Origin: Corynebacterium terpenotabidum Y-11
GTDB taxonomy: Bacteria > Actinomycetota > Actinomycetes > Mycobacteriales > Mycobacteriaceae
Length of the DNA stretch: 64,000 bases
Direction: 5' to 3'
NCBI RefSeq assembly: GCF_000418365.1
Contig: NC_021663.1
Coordinates: 1,798,001 to 1,862,000 of the forward strand
Shown in pieces: positions 7,756-15,185 of this stretch; position 1 is the stretch's first letter; each line of letters starts with the position of its first letter. The notes beneath the pieces are model-generated. The model was not told the origin of the DNA, did no database searches, and saw only the letters and a program-made list of their open reading frames with translations. Both the position numbers and the translations under genes were made by a program.

Positions 7756-9147
7756 GTGAAGCACTCTACCCGTTCCTACCCGCGAGTCCACGTGGACACG
7801 GCACGTTCGGGCGCGGTCGCCCAGGCCGGTGGGGTGCTGCTGACCCGCGCCGCCGAGGCCACCGGTCTGACCGCCTCGCTCAGGGCCGAGTTGAGCACCT
7901 GGCGCAAGCCGTCGGCGGTGCACGACCCGGGCAAGATCACCAGTGATCTCGCGCTGTCGTTGGCGCTGGGTGGGGACTGCCTGGCCGACCTGGGTCTCCT
8001 GCGCGCCGCGCCCGGCGTGTACGGCAACGTCGCCTCCGAGGCCACGGTCTCCCGGACCCTGGGGGCTCTGGCCGCTGACGCGGACACCGCGGTCCGAGCC
8101 ATCAACCGGGCCCGCGCATCAGCTCGCCAGCGCGCCTGGGCGATGGCCGGTGATGCCGCCCCTGGTCACGGTGCCACCGCGGCGGACCCGTTGGTCATCG
8201 ACGTCGACGCCACCATCGTGATCGCGCACAGCGAGAAGGAGCAGGCCGCCGGCACCCACAAGCGGACGTTCGGGTTCCACCCGCTGCTGGCGTTCCTCGA
8301 CCACGGCCCGGACGGCACCGGAGAACCGTTGGCGATCCTGCTGCGCCCGGGCAACGCCGGGTCCAACACCGCCACCGACCACATCACCATCGCGCGTGAC
8401 GCGCTGGCCCAGCTGCCCGGTGTCAACCCGTCCCGCCCGGGGAAGAAGGTCTTGATCCGTGCCGACGGCGCCGGTGGCACCAAGGACTTCACCACCTGGG
8501 CTCACCGTCGCGGCGTGCAGTACTCGGTCGGGTTCACCCTGCCCGGGCACACCCCCGACTTACTGGCCAAGATTCCCCAGGACGTGTGGGCCCCGGCGTA
8601 CGACACCGAGGGCAGGGTCCGTCCCGGCGCGGACGTGGCCGAGCTCACCGGGCTGCTCACGCTGACCGGGTGGCCACCCGGGATGCGGGTCATCGCCCGC
8701 CGCGAACGGCCCCATCCCGGCGCCCAGCTGCGCTTCGAGGACGTCGACGGGTACCGCATCACCGCGTTCGCGACCAACACCGTCCGTGGCCAGCTGGCCG
8801 ACCTCGAGCTGCGCCACCGCCGACGTGCCCGGGCCGAGGACCGGATCCGGATCGCCAAGGACACCGGCCTTGCCAACCTGCCCCTGCACGGCTTCGACCA
8901 GAACCGGATCTGGTGCCAGCTCGTGCTGATGGCCCTGGAGATGACCGCCTGGACCCAGCTGCTCGCCTTCACCGGCCACGCCGCCCGACGGTGGGAACCC
9001 AAGCGGCTACGACACCGCGTCTTCACCATCCCCGCGGCCCTGGCCCGCACCGGCCGCCGGGTCCGCCTGCACCTCAAGGCCGACGCCGCGTACGCCCAGC
9101 TCGTCCTGACCGGCTGCACCGCCCTGGCCGCTCTCGCCCCACCCTGA
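7756..9147 (+). CDS. IS1380-family transposase
   Basis: This is a full-length DDE transposase of about 463 residues from GTG 7756, chosen because AAGGAG lies about ten bases upstream and the protein then begins KHSTRSYPRVHVDTARSGAV. Catalytic positions are visible: the first Asp in PLVIDVDATIV, the second in VLIRADGAGGTKDF and the Glu in RRARAEDRIRIAKDTGL, followed by QNRIWCQLVLMALEMTAW. No frameshift is present, so the enzyme may be active. It catalyses cut-and-paste movement of the element 7635-9318. Confidence 0.9.
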   Translation: MKHSTRSYPRVHVDTARSGAVAQAGGVLLTRAAEATGLTASLRAELSTWRKPSAVHDPGKITSDLALSLALGGDCLADLGLLRAAPGVYGNVASEATVSRTLGALAADADTAVRAINRARASARQRAWAMAGDAAPGHGATAADPLVIDVDATIVIAHSEKEQAAGTHKRTFGFHPLLAFLDHGPDGTGEPLAILLRPGNAGSNTATDHITIARDALAQLPGVNPSRPGKKVLIRADGAGGTKDFTTWAHRRGVQYSVGFTLPGHTPDLLAKIPQDVWAPAYDTEGRVRPGADVAELTGLLTLTGWPPGMRVIARRERPHPGAQLRFEDVDGYRITAFATNTVRGQLADLELRHRRRARAEDRIRIAKDTGLANLPLHGFDQNRIWCQLVLMALEMTAWTQLLAFTGHAARRWEPKRLRHRVFTIPAALARTGRRVRLHLKADAAYAQLVLTGCTALAALAPP

Positions 9148-9402
9148 CCCAGGCCCCTCGTCCTGCCCCGACCAGCCCGCACCATCCCTCGGCACGTGGA
9201 ACCCGACGCCCCCGGACGCCCTCCGGGCCCCTGTCGTACCCGACTGCCAGAATCAGCCCCCGACGGTCACCGTGACACCCGTCTGCACCAGCTGACGGCC
9301 TTCGATGAAACATCGAGGCTAGACTCGGCGACACTGTCCGGGAGAACGTCAGATGACCGCGGGCACCCGCTCCATGAAGCCAACGACACCGAGGTGACCA
9401 CC

Positions 9403-9621
9403 ATGACGCTCTATACGACCAACGAATGGAAGGGCTACGGGAAGCAGAACTACTACTGGAACGAGTACAGGCTCGAGGGTGACAGGGTTGTGAAGTACAA
9501 GTGCCACCGACAGAAGTTCTTCGACGGCGACGAAAGCGCTTGGGACAGAAGCGAGAACGCAGAGGATTCCTGGGAGCTCGATGACCCGAGCATGCCGGAC
9601 TGGCTCAAGCAGTACCTCTGA
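9403..9621 (+). CDS. small acidic, aromatic-rich hypothetical protein
   Basis: This is a 72-residue protein from ATG 9403. It is rich in tyrosine, tryptophan and acidic residues ([20 protein letters not shown], then [20 protein letters not shown]). There is no membrane segment and only one cysteine. An open frame extends further upstream into the IS1380 end, but the residues before 9403 look non-coding. The gene lies between the insertion sequence and the serine recombinase. Small acidic proteins on islands can be anti-restriction or DNA-mimic proteins; nothing here proves that. Confidence 0.5.
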   Translation: MTLYTTNEWKGYGKQNYYWNEYRLEGDRVVKYKCHRQKFFDGDESAWDRSENAEDSWELDDPSMPDWLKQYL

Positions 9622-9712
9622 GCGCCCCGCCGACTGATGTCTCTAGAGGGGCCAAAGCGCAGGCCAGTACATGCGGCGTCGCGTAGCTGAGCAACCTCTG
9701 CCCTAGTCTTAA

Positions 9713-11233
9713 GTGGTGCCCTCAGCCCCCCGTCGTGCAGCGATCTATCTGCGGATATCTCAGGACCGGGAGGACACACGCCTCGGTGTAGATCGGCACC
9801 GCGAAGACGCCGAGGCACTCATCGCCGCCAGGCGCTGGTCACTCGTGGAGATCTACGAGGAAAACGACATCTCAGGCAAGGGCCACAAGAGGCGGCCTGC
9901 CTTCGAGCGCCTCCTCACTGACATCGAACACGGACTGATCGACGTCGTCGTAGCGCAGGAGTGGCCCCGCCTGGAGCGCAACCGCTCGGATGGCGTGCGG
10001 GTCATCGAAGCAGCTCAGCGACACCATGTACTGCTGACCTTCGCCAAGGGCTCCGACATCGATTGCATGACGGCTGCAGGGCGGCTGTCCGCGGACATGT
10101 TCTCGGCCATCGCTCGCAACGAGATCGAGGTCAAGGCCGAGCGGCAGTCGCGGGCACAGCGCCAGCGCGCACAACAGGGCAGGCCTCCCAAGGGCGTTCG
10201 ACCTCTCGGCTTCACCACGAACGGTGACGTGATCGAGCACGAGGCTGAAGCGGTCAGGAAGATCTACGCATCCTTCGCTTCGGGGGCCTCGCTGCGCGCG
10301 ATCGCCGCTGCCCTGTCTGGCGCCGATGGCGAGGACGTTCCCGAGGTGCCGACGCTCCCCCCCCCCACAACCGGGCCCTGACGCTCGAGCGCAACGAGCG
10401 TCGGGCCAACGAGGGCCTGCATACCCGCCCAGTACCCGACGACGGCCCGTGGGCGCCTTCGACCGTTTTGGGAATCTTGCGCAACCCGCGCTACGCCGGG
10501 TACAGCACCTACACGCCGAAGGAGACGCTCGCGAATGGCGATCGCCGCCGGTCGTGGCGTGCCCAGATCGTGCGTGATGAGCACGGCGAGCCAGTCCTCG
10601 GCCTCTGGGATCGGATCGTGGATGTCAATGTCTGGGAGGCCGTGCAGGACAGGCTCGATGACCCGGGCAGAGTCACCAATCGAGTCGGCACCGACCGCAA
10701 GCACCTTGGCTCCGGCCTCTACCTGTGCGGGGTCTGCGACAAGCCGGTCAAGGCCCACGGGCAAAGGTATCGCTGCGCTGGCCATGTCGTGCGCGCACGT
10801 GAGCAGGTCGACGCCTTCGTCGTCGAGATCATTCGACGGAGGCTTGGGCTTCCCGATCTTCAGGACCTCCTCCCCCCATGCCGACGAACCGCGGCTGCGC
10901 GAGATCAAGGACAAGATCAACGAGCACCGCGCCAAGATCCGCAGAGCGCAGCGCGACTACGACGACGAGCTGATCGAGGGCCTCGACCTCAAGCGGGTTC
11001 GGGACCGCGTGAACGCCGCCATCGACACCTTGGAGGTTGAGAGGCTTCGCCTCTCTCTTGGACGCAATGCACACGGCGTCGTCAGTTCCAAGGACCCCGT
11101 CGCAGCCTTCGACAACGGCGACTTGGCGACACGGCGTAGCACCATCGAAGTCCTGTGCGAGGTGCGCCTGCATCACCATCCGCGAGGCCGGAAGACGTTC
11201 AATCCGGACACAGTAACCATCTCTTGGCGGTGA
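9713..11233 (+). pseudogene. large serine recombinase with two poly-C frameshifts
   Basis: The N-terminal resolvase domain is intact (AAIYLRISQDRE with the catalytic serine, then EWPRLERN), followed by the recombinase domain (GRPPKGVRPLGFTTNG). At the 10-C run 10357-10366 the frame is lost. The protein continues in another frame (VLGILRNPRYAGYSTYTPKE, zinc ribbon YLCGVCDKPV... RCAGHVV). At the 6-C run 10872-10877 it returns to the first frame (HADEPRLREIKDKINEHRAK, coiled coil) and ends normally with TFNPDTVTISWR. The total is about 507 codons, normal for large serine integrases. Both breaks fall in C runs, so sequencing error, slippage or phase variation are all possible. Confidence 0.85.
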
Positions 11234-11391
11234 CCTACGAGTCGAGTCATAAGACAACTGACATCCCGACTCGCTACCCAAGTGGACGCCGATTAGCGCT
11301 ACAATTGTGAGTGACCGACAACGGGGGCGTGACGCTCCGTAGAGTTGAGATTTCTGGACACCTCCTAGCCACGCCACTTACGGAGAAGCTA

Positions 11392-12075
11392 ATGACCGTC
11401 AGCCAGATCGAAGTCGATGCATTGGTCTCGTACTGCCGGAGCAACCTCGGTGAAAAGGACCTGTGGATCACTCCGGAGGGGTACCCGAACAGCCTCGCGC
11501 TGTGCATCATCGACTCGATCTACTCGACGGGATCGCACTACACGTCAGTCGTGAACGTCATCAACCGATACCGGGCCGCGCATGGACAACGCGACGGCGC
11601 CGCAGGCCTGCTGGAGTCGATCTCCGCGGCCGGTGGTGCTCGAGCTTGGGCGAACTCCCTCGCGGACAACTTGAAGCCGGCTCACACGAAACCGGGGGCT
11701 CCCCTCAAAGCCGAGGTCATCGAACAGGCGGCTGCGCTCCTGCTCAAGCACGGCATTGACACGGTCGAGGACTTGGTCCTGGCGGTCGAGACCAGCCCTG
11801 AGGGCAACCCAGTCCACGACGCCTGGAAGAAACTGCCCAGCCAAAGATCCGGGGTGACGTACTCGTACCTGCTGCTGCTCGCTGGGCTGCCGTCTGTGAA
11901 ACCGGACCGCATGGTCCTGCGGTTCCTGGAACGGGCACTGGGAACCGGCGTGCCGATGACCACCGACCGTGCATTTGAGCTGGTCATGTCCGCGGCTGAC
12001 ACGCTTGATGTCAGCCCGCGGACCTTGGATCACGTCATCTGGCGCGCAGCATCTGGCCGAGAACTGACGCTCTAA
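11392..12075 (+). CDS. uncharacterised protein, possibly helix-hairpin-helix-like
   Basis: ATG 11392 is preferred because GGAG lies eight bases upstream; the frame is open from 11311. The protein of about 228 residues is mostly helical. The C-terminal half contains SYLLLLAGLPSVKPDRMVLRF, which recalls the glycine-rich hairpin and the Asp-containing helix of HhH-GPD DNA glycosylases (the LPGVG...D pattern). The N-terminal half (VVNVINRYRAAHGQ) has no recognisable motif. It follows the serine recombinase by 78 bases at the nearest. A nucleic-acid-binding role is only a suggestion. Confidence 0.55.
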   Translation: MTVSQIEVDALVSYCRSNLGEKDLWITPEGYPNSLALCIIDSIYSTGSHYTSVVNVINRYRAAHGQRDGAAGLLESISAAGGARAWANSLADNLKPAHTKPGAPLKAEVIEQAAALLLKHGIDTVEDLVLAVETSPEGNPVHDAWKKLPSQRSGVTYSYLLLLAGLPSVKPDRMVLRFLERALGTGVPMTTDRAFELVMSAADTLDVSPRTLDHVIWRAASGRELTL

Positions 12076-12131
12076 TACCGGAGTTGGTACCCGATCGACC
12101 TTTCGGTCGGCGCCTGACCCGGATGCCGCGC

Positions 12132-12461
12132 TCAGCGCCCAACGAGTCGTTCGGTTGAGCGGTCGTATACGAAATTGACGATGTCTCCCGAGATAATCAG
12201 GTCGATCGCTTGGTCGATCACGCTGAGGGGGGCGACGTACCACTCGGACGGGTCGTAACTTCGACCCTTGCGGCCAGCTTGGGTGAGGTCGAGTCGGACG
12301 TCGGCGAAAACGCGGTGCAGGAGGTTCTCCAGCGCCGAAGCCCTGAGGTTGTAGGTCCGGTAGTCGGCCACGACCTCGACCGGGGCCATGAGGTAGGTCG
12401 GCGACGTCTCCGCATGCCCACGTATTGAACGATGACGCGATTCCGTCTGGTGGCCACCCAA
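12132..12461 (-). pseudogene. C-terminal fragment of a GIY-YIG (T5orf172/MUG113-like) protein
   Basis: The frame encodes AETSPTYLMAPVEVVADYRT, YNLRASALENLLHRVFADVR and DPSEWYVAPLSVIDQAIDLI. This is the C-terminal two thirds of the T5orf172/MUG113 branch of GIY-YIG-like proteins. The N-terminal part with the GIY-YIG strands is absent: the residues before AETSP (from 12461) do not look native. Downstream of the displaced abi tail, it appears to be a remnant. The family assignment comes from memory of these characteristic segments. Confidence 0.6.
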
Positions 12462-12472
12462 CCACGCGATCC

Positions 12473-12554
12473 CTACCTGGATGCAGGCCTCCCAGGCGAC
12501 CTCACCTCGATACGCCGCGCCCAGAAAAGATCATCCGACCAACCAGGCGGCATT
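12473..12554 (-). pseudogene. displaced 3' end of the second Abi gene
   Basis: Joining base 14019 to base 12554 (removing the IS256 element and one copy of its 8-bp target duplication) restores the Abi reading frame as VPLVAMG-MPPGWSDDLFWARR and on to TAG at 12473-12475. The same tail pattern (MGxPxGWxDxxxxWA) ends the first Abi protein at 6432. This shows that the piece belongs to the gene 14019-14956 and was cut off by the insertion. Confidence 0.8.
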
Positions 12555-12562
12555 CCCATGGC

Positions 12563-14018
12563 GGTTACGTCCTCTAGCGTGGTGTATCTGTAACTGCCGG
12601 TGACCACCCCGTCAACGACGACGGTGACCACCGCAGGTACCTTTCGACTCAACTCTCACATCTCCTCGAAAGGGACAATCCACGATGGCCACCAGCCCCC
12701 ATCATATCGACCCGTCCACCTACCTCGACGACCTGCTCACCCAAGCCTCACCGGATCTGATGCGCCAGATGCTGCAGAGCTTCATCAACCAGATCCTGTC
12801 CACCCAGGCCGACCAGATCTGCGGCGCCGACTACGCCACCACCAGCCAGTCGCGCACCAACACCCGCAACGGCTACCGACACCGCGACCTCGACACCCGC
12901 GTCGGCACCGTCGACGTCGCCGTCCCCAAACTCCGCTCCGGCTCGTTCTTCCCCGACTGGCTGCTGGAACGTCGCAGTCGAGCAGAACGCGCCTTGAGCA
13001 CAGTGATCGCGACGTGCTATCTGAAAGGTGTGTCCACCCGCAGGATGAACGACCTGGTCGCCAGCCTGGGGATCACCAACCTGTCGAAGTCCCAGGTGTC
13101 CGACATGGCCAAGGACCTCGACACCATGGTCGCCGACTTCCGCCACCGTCCACTCGACGGTGGACCCTACCTGTACGTGTCCTGCGACGCGCTGACGATG
13201 AAAGTCCGTGAAGGCGGGCGGGTCGTGAAAACCTCGGTGCTGCTGGCCTGCGGGGTCAACGTGGAAGGATACCGCGAACTGCTGGGCATGCAGGTCGCCA
13301 CATCCGAGTCGGTGGCCTCCTGGACCGGCTTCTTCCGGGATCTCAAGGCCCGCGGGCTGGACCAGGTCTACCTGGTCACCAGCGACGCCCACCTGGGGAT
13401 TCAGCACGCCATCGGTGAGGTACTGCCGGAAGCGTCGTGGCAGCGGTGCCGAACGCACTTCGCCAAGAACCTCTCGTCGATGGTGCCCAAGACGCAGTGG
13501 CCGACACTGTCGGCGATGTTCCAGACGATCTTCCAGCAGCCCGATGCCGCCGCGGTGTGGACCCAGGCCCAGGAGGTCGTCAGTTTCTGCGAGCACAGGT
13601 TCCCGCACGTCGCCGACTACCTGGAAGAGGCCCTCGAGGAACTGTTGGCGTTCACCCAGACTCCGAAGGCGGTGTGGACGAAGGTGTGGTCCAACAACCC
13701 CACCGAGCGGCTCAACCGTGAGATTCGCCGGCGCACTGACGTAGTCGGAATTTTTCCGAATCGTGATGCGGTCGTCCGGTTGGTCGGGGCGGTGCTCGCT
13801 GAGCAGCACGACGACTGGATTCAGCAGAAGCGCTACATGTCGTTGGTGAGTCTGGAGCAGACCCGGACGATGATGAACGCCAACGTCATCGACGCCGACG
13901 GATCTGTGCAGGAGGCAGCATGAGCCGGACTCGCTATCAGGCTCGTGACGGTCCCTGACCTGGAGTCACGCGCACTGTTTCAGCGGAAGGGAGATACACC
14001 ACTTCCCCGGACTTGACC
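12563..14018 (+). mobile_element. IS256-family insertion sequence, complete, 1456 bp
   Basis: The ends are GGTTACGTCC...GTGGTGTATCT (from 12563) and, inverted, AGATACACCAC...GGACTTGACC (to 14018), paired at about 19 of the 27 outer positions. The flanks carry the 8-bp direct repeat CCCATGGC at 12555-12562 and 14019-14026, as expected for this family. The element contains one intact transposase. It interrupts the 3' end of the Abi gene that reads in the opposite direction. Confidence 0.9.
12685..13923 (+). CDS. IS256-family (mutator-type) transposase
   Basis: This 412-residue protein is full length. The DDE residues sit in YLYVSCDALTMKV, VYLVTSDAHLGIQHA and the signature WSNNPTERLNREIRRRTDVV-GIFPN. 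The helical insertion between the second Asp and the Glu is present (WQRCRTHFAKNL). The start ATG 12685 follows a GAAAGGGA site. It moves the element 12563-14018 and shows no sign of decay. Confidence 0.92.
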   Translation: MATSPHHIDPSTYLDDLLTQASPDLMRQMLQSFINQILSTQADQICGADYATTSQSRTNTRNGYRHRDLDTRVGTVDVAVPKLRSGSFFPDWLLERRSRAERALSTVIATCYLKGVSTRRMNDLVASLGITNLSKSQVSDMAKDLDTMVADFRHRPLDGGPYLYVSCDALTMKVREGGRVVKTSVLLACGVNVEGYRELLGMQVATSESVASWTGFFRDLKARGLDQVYLVTSDAHLGIQHAIGEVLPEASWQRCRTHFAKNLSSMVPKTQWPTLSAMFQTIFQQPDAAAVWTQAQEVVSFCEHRFPHVADYLEEALEELLAFTQTPKAVWTKVWSNNPTERLNREIRRRTDVVGIFPNRDAVVRLVGAVLAEQHDDWIQQKRYMSLVSLEQTRTMMNANVIDADGSVQEAA

Positions 14019-14956
14019 CCCATGGCTACGAGTGGAACGCCCGGGTGCTCATCGATCAACGCCTTCAGCCGCTGTGCCCAGCTGCTTCCCGGGGACAGCG
14101 TCGACAGCAGGGACTGAAGCGCCACCAGGACGGGGTACAGCCGCGCCCGTCGCGCCGGACTGTGTGCAATCGCAGTAGGATCGGCCAGCCACGTCACCGA
14201 CGGCGACGTGGGCAGCGCCGGGGATACGCCCAGGACGGCGTTCCACAACCGACCATGGTGGGCGCAGATGTTCCGGACACGCACGAAGGTCCGCATCCAG
14301 GACACGAGCAGTGGCTCATTGATTCCCAGAGACTTGGCGATCGCCGTCCGATCCGCGCGCCGCTTCAAGTTGCCGATCAGGCGCTCCACCTGCCCCAAGG
14401 TGAGACGCTCCATGACAATCCATGAGGGCGGGAGTTCGGGCGTGCCGTACGTCATCAGATAGTGCTCCAGTGCAGATCGATGCATCAGCGCACCATCCGT
14501 TTGCTCGGGCTTGGCGAGCAGCTGGCGAGCACAGTCATCGTGGACCGTTGTCACGAAGTCTCGATGCCTCCGCACATCCCGAAAGTGGGTCGGGTCCGCA
14601 TACCAGAAGGCCCCGTGAGCCTGCGCCATGTGATCGGTCAATGCAGACCGCACCGCCACTTCCACGCGCTCCACGGCATCGAGCACCAGCAACCGGAGCT
14701 TGCGGTCGAAGACATAGAGATCCAGGACGTCATCGAAACCCACGCCCGACCGAAAGTCATCCGACCCTGCACGTCGGAAAGGGATCATGTAGGGCGACAG
14801 TCGGTAGTAGCCGATGCTCCGCACGTATCGCTCCGCACGCCCAACGTCGGGGATGACGAGACCACGATCCTGCATGCGCGCCACGAGATCAGCATGGCCA
14901 AGTGGAGGCTTGTCGTAGACGCCGACGCCCCGCTGACGAGGGACTCGGCTGCCCAT
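13937..14956 (-). CDS. AbiF/AbiD-type HEPN protein with its C-terminus replaced by IS256 sequence
   Basis: The frame is 339 residues from ATG 14956 with AGGAG well placed. Native residues 1-313 show the Abi_2 pattern (RYVRSIGYYRLSPYMIPFRR), a first basic HEPN helix (VEVAVRSALTDHM, Arg103 with His109 rather than the strict R-x4-H spacing) and a strict second HEPN motif R228-NICA-H233 (VRNICAHHGRLWN). After AMG the last 26 residues are read from the IS256 right end. The native tail lies at 12473-12554. The catalytic helices are intact, so activity may or may not survive. A leader RNA lies just upstream (14974-15048). Confidence 0.8.
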   Translation of the reverse strand: MGSRVPRQRGVGVYDKPPLGHADLVARMQDRGLVIPDVGRAERYVRSIGYYRLSPYMIPFRRAGSDDFRSGVGFDDVLDLYVFDRKLRLLVLDAVERVEVAVRSALTDHMAQAHGAFWYADPTHFRDVRRHRDFVTTVHDDCARQLLAKPEQTDGALMHRSALEHYLMTYGTPELPPSWIVMERLTLGQVERLIGNLKRRADRTAIAKSLGINEPLLVSWMRTFVRVRNICAHHGRLWNAVLGVSPALPTSPSVTWLADPTAIAHSPARRARLYPVLVALQSLLSTLSPGSSWAQRLKALIDEHPGVPLVAMGVKSGEVVYLPSAETVRVTPGQGPSRA

Positions 14957-14973
14957 CCGCTCTCCTCTGGGTA

Positions 14974-15048
14974 GAAAAATCCCCCAAGTGCGCTTCCATG
15001 GAGAGGCGTGGGGGATCTAGTAGCCCTAGGCTAGCACGTGCCGCGGGG
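14974..15048 (-). ncRNA. candidate abiF-type structured RNA upstream of the second Abi gene
   Basis: On the minus strand there is a GCACGTGC palindrome (15034-15041), a small hairpin TAGCC/GGCTA (15021-15033), then a long hairpin with arms ATCCCCCA/TGGGGGAT (15009-15016 with 14979-14986). A run of five U follows at 14974-14978, ending 18 bases before the Abi ATG. The overall plan (5' hairpin, strong hairpin, U tract, then abi) is the same as at 7353-7438, although the sequences differ. This suggests a cognate RNA for each Abi protein. Confidence 0.5.
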
Positions 15049-15096
15049 GCGGTTCACCAGTACGCAGAGAGTCACTCCGATCAGACGCGACCTGAT

Positions 15097-15111
15097 GTTG
15101 AACCGGAACTC
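15097..15111. repeat. partial third copy of the ychF-tail repeat
   Basis: GTTGAACCGGAACTC here matches 14 of 15 bases of the ychF tail at 15164-15178 and 13 of 15 bases of the copy at 6366-6380. It is separated from the real tail by about 50 bases. It may be a remnant of a further insertion/excision event at the same site. Confidence 0.35.
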
Positions 15112-15156
15112 GGAGGCTCCTCCTTCCGACCCAACATTTGCCTCTGACCAGCGATT

Positions 15157-15185
15157 TTACACATTAAACCGGAACTCCACCACGT
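15157..15185. repeat. att-like repeat formed by the ychF 3' end
   Basis: The last 29 bases of ychF, including its stop codon, are repeated at 6360-6388 with four mismatches in the same orientation. The gene is restored at this junction, as is usual when an element targets a gene's 3' end. Confidence 0.7.

Larger units (their letters stand above)
7635..9318 (+). mobile_element. IS1380-family insertion sequence, complete, 1684 bp
   Basis: Terminal inverted repeats are readable: CCTCGAGATTTCA at 7635-7647, and TGAAACATCGAGG at 9306-9318 (11 of 13 paired). The element is flanked by the direct repeat CTAG at 7631-7634 and 9319-9322, a 4-bp target duplication as expected for this family. It holds one full-length transposase and no passenger gene. 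It landed between genes, about 80 bp before the small ORF at 9403. Confidence 0.85.
6360..15156. mobile_element. 8.8-kb island between ychF-derived direct repeats
   Basis: The segment is bounded on the left by the ychF-tail copy at 6360-6388 and on the right by the real ychF tail at 15157-15185. It carries two HEPN Abi genes with leader RNAs, two insertion sequences, a broken large serine recombinase and gene fragments. It has none of the core genes seen to the right. The integrase at 5126-6338 lies outside this interval, so a second, older element probably lies to the left in tandem. Which recombinase moved which block is not settled. Confidence 0.6.

Noticed and set aside
13937..14018. Residues after AMG as a natural Abi C-terminus
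   Set aside because: They are read from the right end of the IS256 element; the native tail is on the other side.
6360..15156. CRISPR array or cas genes accompanying the HEPN proteins
   Set aside because: No regularly spaced direct repeats or other cas genes are visible; the HEPN proteins are of Abi_2 type and size, not Cas13.
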